From Phenylobacterium sp. (GTDB taxonomy: Bacteria > Pseudomonadota > Alphaproteobacteria > Caulobacterales > Caulobacteraceae): a stretch of 51,966 nucleotides of DNA. Below are positions 9,019 to 17,701 of this stretch, one piece after another; position 1 is the first letter of the stretch, and each line of letters opens with the position of its first letter. Location of the stretch: contig SSMU01000029.1 of NCBI GenBank assembly GCA_004799545.1, positions 1 to 51,966 on the forward strand. Direction: 5' to 3'. Below the pieces are notes generated by a model. That model was not told the origin of the DNA. It did no database searches and saw only the letters and a list, made by a program, of their open reading frames with translations. A program made the position numbers and the translations under genes.

Positions 9019-10155
9019 ATGCGCCTGATCGACCGATACCTCCTGAAACAGCTGCTCGGCCCGACGCTGCTCGCCACCCTGGCGCTGACGGCGGTGGCCC
9101 TGCTGAGCCAGAGCCTGTCGGCGCTCGACCTGATGGTCAGCCAGCGGCAGAGCGCGGTCGTGTTCCTGCAGGTGACCCTGCTGGCCATGCCGCAGCTGAT
9201 CAACATGGTGCTGCCGATCGCCCTGTTCGTGGCCGCCCTGGTGGCGCTGAACCGGCTGCACACCGAGCAGGAGATCGTGGTCTGTTTCGCGGGCGGCATG
9301 AGCCGCTGGCGGGTGATCTCGCCGGCCATCCGCCTGGCCTCGACCATCGCCTTCATCGCCTTGCTGTCGAACCTCTACCTGCAGCCGGCGGCCTCACGGG
9401 CCATGCGCGACGAGCTGTTCAGGGTGCGCACCGACCTCGCCTCGACCCTGGTGCGCGAGGGCGAGTTCACCGAGCCCGCGCCCGGCCTGACGGTCTACGC
9501 CCAGAGCATCGACCAGCACGGCGATTTCCGGAACCTGTTCATCCACCAGGTGAAGCCGACCGGCGGCACCACCACCTACATGGCCGACCGTGGTCACATC
9601 GCTAAACGGCTCGGCCGGCCGGTGCTGATCCTGCGCGACGGCTCGACCCAGGAGATCAACCAGAAAGGCGTGCTGAACTACCTGACCTTCGACGAATACG
9701 CCTTCGACCTGGCGCCGCTCGCGAACCCCGACGAGATGGTCCACTACAAGCCCTCGGACCGCTACCTGCACGAGCTGTTCTACCCCGACCTGACGCAGGC
9801 CTGGGAGCAGAAGAACCGCAAGAGCCTGCTGGCCGAGGGCAACGCCCGGCTGGCGACGCCGCTCTACAACATCGCCTTCATGGCCCTTGCCCTCTCGGCG
9901 ATCATCGGCGGCGGCTTCTCGCGGCTGGGCTACGGGCGACGCATCGCGGCCATGGCCGGGGCGGCGGCGGTGGTCCGCATCCTGGGCTTCGTGGCGCAGG
10001 CGGCCTGCGAGAGCGCGGTCTGGCTGAACATCCTGCAGTACGCCCTGCCGCTCGGCGCGGTCGCCTTCGCCCTGCGCAGCGTCTTCCGCCAGCGGGCCGG
10101 GCGGTTCATCGACCGGCGGCGGACCCCGCTGGCCGCAGCCCCGGTCGCCGCATGA
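9019..10155 (+). CDS. lptF: LPS export ABC transporter permease LptF
   Basis: LptF is one of two inner-membrane permeases of the LptB2FG complex, which extracts lipopolysaccharide and pushes it along the Lpt bridge. The 378-residue protein shows the family start MRLIDRYLLKQLLGP. N-terminal membrane helices fill about residues 10-115, a soluble periplasmic beta domain spans about 125-270, and three further helices lie near the C-terminus (from about 280). The ATG at 9019 gives this N-terminus; in-frame codons upstream to 8935 do not fit the family. The stop overlaps the lptG start by four bases (ATGA). It heads the operon lptF-lptG-lptD-surA-pdxA-rsmA. Confidence 0.93.
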   Translation: MRLIDRYLLKQLLGPTLLATLALTAVALLSQSLSALDLMVSQRQSAVVFLQVTLLAMPQLINMVLPIALFVAALVALNRLHTEQEIVVCFAGGMSRWRVISPAIRLASTIAFIALLSNLYLQPAASRAMRDELFRVRTDLASTLVREGEFTEPAPGLTVYAQSIDQHGDFRNLFIHQVKPTGGTTTYMADRGHIAKRLGRPVLILRDGSTQEINQKGVLNYLTFDEYAFDLAPLANPDEMVHYKPSDRYLHELFYPDLTQAWEQKNRKSLLAEGNARLATPLYNIAFMALALSAIIGGGFSRLGYGRRIAAMAGAAAVVRILGFVAQAACESAVWLNILQYALPLGAVAFALRSVFRQRAGRFIDRRRTPLAAAPVAA

Positions 10156-11255
10156 GGGGCGCCGGGCGCATGGAGCGCTATGTCGCCGCCCGGGTGCTGG
10201 CCGGGGTCGGCGCGGCGCTGGCGGTGATCTCCGCGGTGATCCTCTTGGTGGAGTTCGTCGACCTGTCGCGGGGCGTGGGCGTCAAGGCCGACGTCAGCGT
10301 CGGCCAGATCTTCTGGCTGACCCTGCTGCGGGCGCCGTCGCTGATCCAGGTGCTGCTGCCCTTCGTCTTCCTGTTCGGCGGGATCGGGGCCTTCGTCGGC
10401 CTGAACCGGCGCAGCGAGCTGGTGGCCATGCGGGCGGCGGGGGTTTCCGCCTGGCGGTTCATCCTACCCTCGGCGCTGGGGGCCTTCATCATCGGGATCG
10501 GGGCGGTGACGATCCTCAATCCGATCGCCTCGTCGCTGAACAGCAAGTTCGAGCTGGCCCGCGCCTCGCTGATGCAGAACTACCTGGGCGACATCCCGGA
10601 GGACATCTGGCTGCGCCAGGGCGACGAGCACACCCAGATCGTCATCCACGCCAAGGCCCGCGACGCCGTGCAGGGCTATGTGCGGCTACGCGGCGTTTCG
10701 CTGTTCATCTACACCAAGGCCCCCAACGGGGCGCCCCTGTTCCGCCAGCGGATCGAGGCCTCCGAGGCCCGGCTGATGCAGGGCTACTGGCAGCTGCGCG
10801 ACGTGCGCGAGGCGACCGCCGGCGAGAACTCCATCCACTCCGACACGATGGCCATCCGTTCGAGCCTCGACGCCGAATCGGCCATGGAGCGGCTGACCTC
10901 GCCGGAGGCCATCTCCTTCTGGCGGCTGCCGGAGGCGATTCGGCTCACCGAACAGGCCGGCTTCTCGGCGGCCGGCTACCGGTTGCGGCTGTTCCAGCTG
11001 CTTTCGACGCCGCTGCTCTACGCCGCCATGTCGATCCTGGCGGCGGCCTTCTCCCTCAGGCTGGCGCGGCTGGGCGGGCTCGCCGGCCTGGCCGGCGCCG
11101 GCGTCGCCCTGGGCTTCGTGCTGTTCTTCTTCAACCAGTTCGCCGGCGCGCTGGCCAAGGCCAGCATCATCCCGCTGTTCGCCGCCGCCTGGGCGCCGGC
11201 CCTGGTGGCGTTGCTCTCAGGGCTCAGCCTGCTGTTCTTCACCGAAGACGGTTGA
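10152..11255 (+). CDS. lptG: LPS export ABC transporter permease LptG
   Basis: This is the partner permease of LptF in the inner-membrane LPS extractor. The protein is about 367 residues. Membrane helices lie near residues 15-115, with a conserved cytosolic coupling segment LNRRSELVAMRAAGVSAWRF. A periplasmic domain follows, then three C-terminal helices ending in LLSGLSLLFF. The ATG at 10152 overlaps the lptF stop. A second in-frame ATG at 10170 (MERYVAARVL) looks more like the family N-terminus and has GAGGGG about 11 bases upstream, so either start is possible. The ATPase LptB is not in the window. Confidence 0.93.
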   Translation: MRGAGRMERYVAARVLAGVGAALAVISAVILLVEFVDLSRGVGVKADVSVGQIFWLTLLRAPSLIQVLLPFVFLFGGIGAFVGLNRRSELVAMRAAGVSAWRFILPSALGAFIIGIGAVTILNPIASSLNSKFELARASLMQNYLGDIPEDIWLRQGDEHTQIVIHAKARDAVQGYVRLRGVSLFIYTKAPNGAPLFRQRIEASEARLMQGYWQLRDVREATAGENSIHSDTMAIRSSLDAESAMERLTSPEAISFWRLPEAIRLTEQAGFSAAGYRLRLFQLLSTPLLYAAMSILAAAFSLRLARLGGLAGLAGAGVALGFVLFFFNQFAGALAKASIIPLFAAAWAPALVALLSGLSLLFFTEDG

Positions 11256-11333
11256 ATCCTTGGCCTGCCCGGCTATGCATCGGTGTGGCGGCGCTTCGCG
11301 AAGCCCACGCCGGCAAAGGGGAAGCCAAGCTCT

Positions 11334-13715
11334 ATGACACTGCGCCGGCGCCCGCCGTCAGCCGCCGCCAGGCGTGCGCTCCTCGCCGGGGCCGCGATCG
11401 CCGTGCTGTGCGCAGGCCCGGCCGCGGCGCAGCAGGTGCACGCCCCCGGCTTCCGTACGCCGAACGTGACCCCGGTCCCCGACGGCCTGAAGCCCGGCGA
11501 GATGTACATGGAGGCGGACCAGATCGTCCGCGACGACGAGCACAACATCACCACGGCCGAGGGCTCGGTCGAGATCCGCTACCAGGACCGCACCCTGCGC
11601 GCCGACAAGCTGATCTACACCCAGGCCGACGACAAAGGTCAGGGCACGATCCGGGCGATCGGCCACGTGCAGATCATCAACAGCGACGGCTCGGTCGAGT
11701 TCGCCGATTCGATGCTGCTGGACGACAAGATGCAGGCCGGCGTCGCCCAGGCCTTCTCGCTCCGGATGCCGGAGACCGACGGAACCCACACCGTCGAGGT
11801 GAAGATCGCCAGCGCGACCGTGGTCCGGCGCTCCGAGGATATCCAGGAGCTCAACGAGGCGATCTACACGCCCTGCCCGGTCTGCGCGAACAACCACGCC
11901 AAGACGCCGACCTGGTCGATCACCGCCGAGCGGGTGGTGAAGGACACGCCCCATCGCCTGATCTACTTCCGCCACGCCCGGATCCACGTGTTCGGCATCC
12001 CGGTGGCGTATTTCCCGATCTTCTGGACCGCCGACCCGTCGGCGGAGCGGGCCTCGGGGCTGCTGACGCCGAAAATCCAGATCTCCGACCGGCGGGGCTT
12101 CTCCTACGAGCAGCCCTATCTGTGGGTGCTGTCGCCCTCGGCGGACCTGATCGTCAGCCCGCAGCTGAACACCAAGGTCAATCCGTTCCTCAACCTGCGC
12201 TACCGCGAGCGGTTCTACACCGGCGACATCGACGTCCGGGTGGGCTTCACCCACGACTACGACTTCGATTCCACCGGCGAGCGGTTCGGCGACAGCACCA
12301 ACCGCAGCTACATCCTGGCGCGCGGCGGATTCCAGGTGAACGACGACTGGCGCTGGGGCTTCACCGCCGAGCGCACCTCCGACCCGCTGATCTTCGACAA
12401 GTACCAGATCGGCAACGTCTACGAGACGCGCGGCCCCTACCTGCCCGACGACCGCCGGCTGATCAGCCAGATCTATGCGGTTCGCCAGGACCAGCAGACC
12501 TATTTCTCGATCGCGGCCATGGACTTCCAGGGCCTGCGGGCTGGCGACAATGACCGCACCTTCCCGTTGGTCGCCCCGCTGATCGAGGCCCGCGACGACC
12601 TGCCCGAGGATGTGCTCGGCGGCCGGCTGCGGATCAACCTCAGCGCCGTCGGCCTGACCCGCGACCAGTCGGCGGACAACCAGGCCCTGAACCTGCCCGG
12701 CCTCGACAGCCGCCGCGCCACCGGCGAGCTCGACTGGCGCGCCGCCTACACCTCCGGCCTCGGGATCCGCATCGAGCCCTTCGTGGAGGCCCGCGCCGAC
12801 GGCTACAGCCTGAGCGACGTGTTGACCGGGATCGGCAGCCAGGTGAAGTCCGAGACCACGGGCCGCGTCCTGGCGACGGTTGGCGCCGACATCACCTATC
12901 CGTTCTACCGCCGGATCGGGAACGCCACCGTGCTGCTGGAGCCGGAGATCCAGCTCGCCGCCTCGCCGAACGCCAAGCAGATCGTCATCGGCAAGGACGC
13001 CTCGGGCAATCCGGTCTACCTGAACGAGGACAGCGTCGCCTTCGAGTTCGACGAGAGCACCCTGTTCCGCTCCGACAAGTTCCCCGGCTACGACCTCTAC
13101 GAGGACGGCGTGCGGGCCAACGTCGGCGGTCGGGCCGAGGTGCTGTGGGACGACGGGCGGCGGGCGAGCCTCCTGGTCGGGCGCAGCTTCCGGGCCGAGA
13201 CCAACACCGTCTTCCCCGCCAACAGCGGCGTGCAGCAGACCGCCTCGGACTGGATCGTGGCCGGCGACGCGACGCCGATCGTCGGCGTCACCCTGTTCGC
13301 CCGCGCCCGGCTGGATTCCGATTCGCTCGAGCCGCACCGCGTGGAGGCCGGCGTGAACCTGGCCAACAAGTGGGGCTCGGCCTTCGTCCGCTACCTGCGC
13401 GACGATTCGAGCCTGCTGGGGCCAACGGTGATCAACGGGGTGGTGATTCCCGCCGGCCAGAAGGTCGAGAACTTCGAAATGGGCGGCGACGTGCCCATCG
13501 GGAAGAACTGGGGCTTCACCGCCTACGGCAACCGCGACCTGATCCAGAATGCGTGGGTGCTGCGCGATCTCGGCGTCTATTACCGCGACGATTGCGCACG
13601 GGTTGACGTGATCTACAGGCGGGAGGACACCGTCATCGGGCGTCTTGGCCCTGTAAATTCGATTGCCTTGCGCCTAACGCTCGCCACATTGGGCTCTCCA
13701 TTTACAGTGCGATAG
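11334..13715 (+). CDS. lptD: LPS-assembly protein LptD (outer-membrane porin)
   Basis: LptD is the outer-membrane beta barrel that inserts lipopolysaccharide into the outer leaflet, with LptE as plug. The 793-residue product begins with a signal peptide (Arg-rich start, hydrophobic core, cleavage after GPAAAQ, about residue 33). An N-terminal OstA/LptA-like domain (about 50-190) contains GEMYMEADQIVRDD and the AEGSVEIRY strand. The C-terminal barrel follows and ends in aromatic/valine strands (TLGSPFTVR). A cysteine pair in the TPCPVCANN segment fits the disulfide chemistry known for LptD. The ATG at 11334 starts the signal peptide and has GGGGAAG about 10 bases upstream; a GTG at 11283 in the same frame would put junk before the signal. 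Confidence 0.95.
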   Translation: MTLRRRPPSAAARRALLAGAAIAVLCAGPAAAQQVHAPGFRTPNVTPVPDGLKPGEMYMEADQIVRDDEHNITTAEGSVEIRYQDRTLRADKLIYTQADDKGQGTIRAIGHVQIINSDGSVEFADSMLLDDKMQAGVAQAFSLRMPETDGTHTVEVKIASATVVRRSEDIQELNEAIYTPCPVCANNHAKTPTWSITAERVVKDTPHRLIYFRHARIHVFGIPVAYFPIFWTADPSAERASGLLTPKIQISDRRGFSYEQPYLWVLSPSADLIVSPQLNTKVNPFLNLRYRERFYTGDIDVRVGFTHDYDFDSTGERFGDSTNRSYILARGGFQVNDDWRWGFTAERTSDPLIFDKYQIGNVYETRGPYLPDDRRLISQIYAVRQDQQTYFSIAAMDFQGLRAGDNDRTFPLVAPLIEARDDLPEDVLGGRLRINLSAVGLTRDQSADNQALNLPGLDSRRATGELDWRAAYTSGLGIRIEPFVEARADGYSLSDVLTGIGSQVKSETTGRVLATVGADITYPFYRRIGNATVLLEPEIQLAASPNAKQIVIGKDASGNPVYLNEDSVAFEFDESTLFRSDKFPGYDLYEDGVRANVGGRAEVLWDDGRRASLLVGRSFRAETNTVFPANSGVQQTASDWIVAGDATPIVGVTLFARARLDSDSLEPHRVEAGVNLANKWGSAFVRYLRDDSSLLGPTVINGVVIPAGQKVENFEMGGDVPIGKNWGFTAYGNRDLIQNAWVLRDLGVYYRDDCARVDVIYRREDTVIGRLGPVNSIALRLTLATLGSPFTVR

Positions 13716-13745
13716 GAAGCAGGCTCCGAGGAGCCGCTTGAAGGA

Positions 13746-15125
13746 ATGATTTCACTCATGATGCGCGCGCGTAACGTCACCATCCCGGCGGTGCGGGTCG
13801 CAGCCTTGTCCTTCGTCCTGGCCGCGGCCGCCGCGCCGCTGGCGCTGCGTGCGCAGGACCTGCGGGGCCCCCTGGCGGTCAGCAATCCGGCGCCGGCGCC
13901 GGTCACCGCCGCCCCGGCCCCGCCGCAAGGCCTCTCCGAGGCCGTGGCGGCGATCGTCAACGACGAGATCATCTCGACCTACGACCTCGCCCAGCGCGTG
14001 CGGCTGCTGGTCGCCACCTCCGGCGTGCAGCCCACCGAGCAGAACCTGCCGCAGTTCGAGCAGCAGGCGCTGATCTCCCTGGTCGACGAGCGGCTGCAGA
14101 TCCAGGAGCTTCGGCACCAGGAGAAGGAGCAGAAGTTCACGATCATCGCCACCGACGAGGACATCGAGAACGAACTCACCGACATGGCCAAGCAGAACAA
14201 CATGTCTGTCAAACAGTTCCTGGCGACCCTGGCCGCCCAGGGCGTGGGTCCGGAGACGCTGAAGCAGCAGCTCCGCGCCCAGATCAGCTGGCAGCAGTGG
14301 ATCCGCGGCCGCTACGGCAGCCGCCTCAGGATCGGCGAGGACCAGATCAAGGCGGTGCAGAAGCGCCTGACGGCCGACGCCGCCAAGCCGCAGTACCAGG
14401 TCAGCGAAGTGTTCATCGACGCCGGCCGCGTGGGTGGCATGGAGACCGCCGTGAAGGGCGCCGGCCAGCTGGTGAGCCAGATGCAGGCGGGCGCGCCCTT
14501 CCCGTCCGTCGCCCGGCAGTTCTCCGCCTCCGCCTCGGCCGCGGCCGGCGGCGACGTGGGCTGGGTCAGCCCCGGTGAGATGCCGGCGGAGGTCGACGCC
14601 GCGCTCGAGCAGCTGCGTCCCGGCCAGTTGTCGCAGCCGATCCCGGTGAAGGACGGCGTCTACATCATCTACCTGCGCGACAAGCGTTCCGGCGCAGGGG
14701 AAACCCTGGTCAGCCTGAAGCAGGCGGCGGTGGCCCTGCCGACCACGGCCTCGCCCGGCGACGTCGAGGCGGCGCGGGTGAAGCTGGCGGCCCTGAAGGT
14801 CAAGGTCACCGGCTGCGACGACCTGGAGAAGTCGGCGGCCGGCGTGCCCGGCGTGGTGGCCGGCGACCTGGGCGAGGCGGAGATCAACGACCTGGCCCCG
14901 CAGTTTCGCGATGCGGCCCAGAGCCTGAAGGTCGGCCAGGTCTCCGATCCGATTCGCACCAACGTCGGCCTGCACCTGGTTGCGGTCTGCGGCAAGCGCT
15001 CCTCGAGCGGCCAGCAGCTCGACCATGACCAGATCGAGAGCCGGCTCTACGGCCAGCAGCTCAGCATGATCTCCCGCCGCTACATGCGAGACCTGCGAAC
15101 CTCGGCGACCATCGAGACCCGGTGA
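13746..15125 (+). CDS. surA: Periplasmic chaperone / peptidyl-prolyl isomerase SurA
   Basis: SurA escorts unfolded outer-membrane proteins across the periplasm and here sits next to its known client lptD. The protein is 459 residues. It has a signal peptide (hydrophobic core ALSFVLAAAAAPLAL, cleavage near RAQ), then the SurA N-terminal domain starting at AVAAIVNDEIISTYDLAQR. A parvulin-type domain at about residues 220-320 contains FSASASAAAGGDVGWVSPGE, and a second isomerase-like half follows. The ATG at 13746 has an AAGGA touching it, so an initiation at ATG 13758 or 13761 (MMRARN or MRARN) is also plausible. The TGA stop overlaps the GTG start of pdxA. Confidence 0.92.
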   Translation: MISLMMRARNVTIPAVRVAALSFVLAAAAAPLALRAQDLRGPLAVSNPAPAPVTAAPAPPQGLSEAVAAIVNDEIISTYDLAQRVRLLVATSGVQPTEQNLPQFEQQALISLVDERLQIQELRHQEKEQKFTIIATDEDIENELTDMAKQNNMSVKQFLATLAAQGVGPETLKQQLRAQISWQQWIRGRYGSRLRIGEDQIKAVQKRLTADAAKPQYQVSEVFIDAGRVGGMETAVKGAGQLVSQMQAGAPFPSVARQFSASASAAAGGDVGWVSPGEMPAEVDAALEQLRPGQLSQPIPVKDGVYIIYLRDKRSGAGETLVSLKQAAVALPTTASPGDVEAARVKLAALKVKVTGCDDLEKSAAGVPGVVAGDLGEAEINDLAPQFRDAAQSLKVGQVSDPIRTNVGLHLVAVCGKRSSSGQQLDHDQIESRLYGQQLSMISRRYMRDLRTSATIETR

Positions 15126-16153
15126 AATCCGGGCCTCTAGCCCTCACCCTCGGCGATCCGGCCGGCGTCGGCCCCGAGATCGTCGTCAAGGCCTGGACAG
15201 CGCTGCGCGAGACCGGCCCCGCCTTCGTGGTGGTGGGCGACTACCAGGCCCTGGCCTCGGCCTCCGGCGCGGGCGGCTCCATCGTGAAGCCGGTGCTCTC
15301 GCCCGAGGAGGGCGCGCAGGTGTTCGCGAACTGCCTGCCGGTCATCGACCTGCCGCTGCGCGCCCCCGTGGTCGCTGGCCAGCCGTCGGCGTCGGCCGCC
15401 CCGGCCATCATCCGCTGGATCGAGACCGCGGTCGGCCTGGCGCTCTCCGGCGCGGTCTCCGGCGTGGTCACCGCCCCGATCGCCAAGGCGCCGCTCTACG
15501 AGGCCGGCTTCAAGTTCCCCGGCCACACCGAGTTCCTCGGCGAGCTCACCGCCGCCTCGACCTATGACGGCGCGCGCGGGCCGGTGATGATGCTCACCGC
15601 CCAGGACCTTCGGGTCAGCCTGGTCACCGTGCACGAGCCCCTGGCCAAGGTCTCCGGCCTGCTCTCCATCGAGCGCATCGTCGAGGCCGGGCTGGTCACC
15701 GCCCAGTCCCTGCAGCGCGACTACGGGATCAAGGCGCCGCGGCTGGCGGTGGCCGCCTTCAATCCCCACGCCGGCGAGGGCGGCGCCCTGGGCCGCGAGG
15801 AGGTCGAGATCGTGACCCCGGCGGTGGCGGTGCTGCGCGACCTGGGCGTCGATGCGACCGGCCCCTACCCGGCCGACAGCCTGTTCCCGGAAGAGATGCG
15901 CGCCCGCTATGACGCGGCCCTGTGCCTCTACCACGACCAGGCGCTGATCCCGGTGAAGATGCTCGACTTCTGGGGCGGGGTGAACGTGACCCTGGGCCTG
16001 CCGATCGTCCGCACCTCGCCCGATCACGGCACCGGCTTCGACATCGCCGGCCGCGGCCTCGCCCGCCCTGACAGCCTGATCGCCGCGATCCGGCTGGCCG
16101 AGCAGATCGCCCAGGCGCGGACTCGGGGCCGGACTCGGGCGCGGCGCGGGTGA
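15122..16153 (+). CDS. pdxA: 4-hydroxythreonine-4-phosphate dehydrogenase PdxA
   Basis: PdxA is the NAD-dependent cytosolic enzyme that oxidises 4-phosphohydroxy-L-threonine in the DXP-dependent route to pyridoxal phosphate. The 343-residue protein shows the typical start LALTLGDPAGVGPEI. Substrate and metal sites are visible in KFPGHTEFL (metal histidine), AAFNPHAGEGG and CLYHDQALIPVKM, and the tail in TSPDHGTGFDIAG. The start is GTG at 15122, overlapping the surA stop (GTGA). The product makes the cofactor used by the two cysteine desulfurases elsewhere in the window, but there is no direct regulatory link. The last residues are Arg-rich and run into the rsmA start. Confidence 0.95.
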   Translation: MKSGPLALTLGDPAGVGPEIVVKAWTALRETGPAFVVVGDYQALASASGAGGSIVKPVLSPEEGAQVFANCLPVIDLPLRAPVVAGQPSASAAPAIIRWIETAVGLALSGAVSGVVTAPIAKAPLYEAGFKFPGHTEFLGELTAASTYDGARGPVMMLTAQDLRVSLVTVHEPLAKVSGLLSIERIVEAGLVTAQSLQRDYGIKAPRLAVAAFNPHAGEGGALGREEVEIVTPAVAVLRDLGVDATGPYPADSLFPEEMRARYDAALCLYHDQALIPVKMLDFWGGVNVTLGLPIVRTSPDHGTGFDIAGRGLARPDSLIAAIRLAEQIAQARTRGRTRARRG

Positions 16154-16989
16154 GCCTCGCCGACCTGCCGCCGCTCCGCGAGGCGCTGGCCGCGCACGGG
16201 CTGATGGCCAGGAAGTCGTTCGGCCAGCACTTCCTCCTCGACCTCAACATCACCCGCAAGATCGCCCGCCTGGCCGAGGTCGGCGCCGGCGACCGGGTGA
16301 TCGAGGTGGGCCCCGGCCCCGGCGGCCTGACCCGGGCGCTGATCGAGACCGGAGCGCAGGTGATCGCCATCGAGAAGGACGCCCGGTTCGCGCCCCTGCT
16401 GGAAGCCTTGGCGGCGGCCTCCGGTGGGGCCCTGACCCTGATCCTGGGCGACGCCCTGAAAGTGGACGAGGCGGCGCTGGCCGGCGGCCAATCGGCGCAC
16501 GTGGTCTCCAACCTGCCCTACAACGTCGGCACCCCGCTGCTGATCAAGTGGCTGACCGGCCCGTGGACCCCGGCGTCGCTGACCCTGATGTTCCAGAAGG
16601 AGGTCGCCGAGCGGATCGCCGCGGCGCCCGGAAGCTCCGCCTATGGCCGCCTCGCGGTGATCGCCCAGGCGACGGCGGACGCCCGGGTGGTGATGGACGT
16701 GCCGGCCCGGGCCTTTACCCCGCCACCGAAGGTGGACTCGGCCGTGGTGCGCCTGACGCCGCGCGCCGATCGCCCCGCGCCCGACCGGCTCGACGCCCTG
16801 CAGAAGCTGACCGCCGCGGCCTTCGGCCAGCGCCGCAAGATGCTGCGCGCCAGCCTCAAGCCGCTCGGCGGCGAGGCCTTGGCGACCGCCGCCGGCCTCG
16901 ATCCCCAGGCCCGCGCCGAGACCGTCGACGTGGCCGGCTTCCTGCGGCTGGCCGACGCTTGGCTGGAGTTGCGCAAGACCGGCGCTTGA
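16150..16989 (+). CDS. rsmA: 16S rRNA (adenine1518/1519-N6)-dimethyltransferase RsmA (KsgA)
   Basis: RsmA dimethylates the two adjacent adenines in the helix 45 loop of 16S rRNA late in 30S assembly. The protein is 279 residues. The family start motif KSFGQHFLLD is followed by the SAM-binding loop VIEVGPGPGGLTRAL and the catalytic NLPYN motif (VVSNLPYNVGTPLL, about residues 118-131). The C-terminal helical domain contains FGQRRKMLRASLK. The start is GTG at 16150, overlapping the pdxA stop (GTGA). The lptD-surA-pdxA-rsmA order is the widespread proteobacterial arrangement. Confidence 0.96.
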   Translation: MSLADLPPLREALAAHGLMARKSFGQHFLLDLNITRKIARLAEVGAGDRVIEVGPGPGGLTRALIETGAQVIAIEKDARFAPLLEALAAASGGALTLILGDALKVDEAALAGGQSAHVVSNLPYNVGTPLLIKWLTGPWTPASLTLMFQKEVAERIAAAPGSSAYGRLAVIAQATADARVVMDVPARAFTPPPKVDSAVVRLTPRADRPAPDRLDALQKLTAAAFGQRRKMLRASLKPLGGEALATAAGLDPQARAETVDVAGFLRLADAWLELRKTGA

Positions 16990-17020
16990 GGCTCCATGCC
17001 GGCCCTGGTTTGCCGGAGCC
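16990..17020 (+). promoter_or_regulatory. Inverted repeat covering the ribosome site of the DUF969 gene
   Basis: The arms GGCTCC (16990-16995) and GGAGCC (17015-17020) lie in the short gap after rsmA. The right arm contains the GGAG ribosome site of the DUF969 gene, whose ATG is at 17024. In RNA the pairing could mask that site. It is a six-base stem with a long loop, so it may be chance in GC-rich DNA. Confidence 0.3.
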
Positions 17021-17023
17021 GTA

Positions 17024-17701
17024 ATGCTGACCTTGTTGGGCGTGGCCGTGGTGGTCGTGGGCTTCGCCGCCCGGTTCAATCCGCTGCTGGTGGTGGTGGC
17101 CGCCGCCCTGGTCACCGGGATCAGCGCGGGGCTCTCGCCCATCGCCGTGCTCTCGGCGCTCGGCAAGGCGTTCAACGAGAACCGCTACGTCTCGGTGGCC
17201 ATGCTGGTGCTGCCGGTGATCGGGGTGGTGGAGCGCGCCGGCCTGCAGGAGCGGGCGCGGACCCTGATTGCGCGATTCAGAGGCGTCTCGGTCGGCCCGC
17301 TGCTGATCGGCTACATGGCGTTCCGGCAGCTGACCGCGGCGGTCGGACTGATCTCCATCGCCGGCCAGGCGCAGACGGTGCGGCCGCTGCTGGCGCCGAT
17401 GGCCGAGACCGCCGCCGAGCTGCGGGCCGGCGAGCTCTCCGACGCCGACCGCCAGGCAATCCGCGCCCAGGCCGCCGCCACCGACAACATCGGCGTGTTC
17501 TTCGGCGAGGACATCTTCCTGGCGATCGGCTCGATCCTGCTGATGGTCGGCTTCCTGGCGGCCAGCGGCATCGTGCTCGATCCGCTGCAGCTCTCGGTCT
17601 GGGCGATCCCCACGGCGATCGCCGCCTTCCTGATCCACGGGACCCGGCTCCTGCTGTTCGACCGGCGGCTGCGCCGCGGCCCGCCCGAGGCCGGCGAATG
17701 A
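17024..17701 (+). CDS. DUF969 family membrane protein (putative transporter subunit)
   Basis: This 225-residue inner-membrane protein has several hydrophobic segments (about residues 2-35, 60-75, 95-125, 165-210). It belongs to the DUF969 family, nearly always encoded with DUF979. In other bacteria the pair is linked with pyroglutamyl-peptidase or 5-oxoprolinase genes and has been proposed to carry 5-oxoproline; no such enzyme gene is visible here, so the substrate is an open question. Conserved-looking segments are FNENRYVSVAMLVLPVIGVVERAGLQERA and the FFGEDIFLAIGSILL stretch. The ATG at 17024 has GGAG at proper spacing, inside a possible hairpin arm. Its stop overlaps the next gene's start (ATGA). 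Confidence 0.82.
   Translation: MLTLLGVAVVVVGFAARFNPLLVVVAAALVTGISAGLSPIAVLSALGKAFNENRYVSVAMLVLPVIGVVERAGLQERARTLIARFRGVSVGPLLIGYMAFRQLTAAVGLISIAGQAQTVRPLLAPMAETAAELRAGELSDADRQAIRAQAAATDNIGVFFGEDIFLAIGSILLMVGFLAASGIVLDPLQLSVWAIPTAIAAFLIHGTRLLLFDRRLRRGPPEAGE

Noticed and set aside
11358..13337. 659-codon minus-strand frame opposite lptD
   Set aside because: Composition is typical of antisense third-position GC bias, and lptD is certain.
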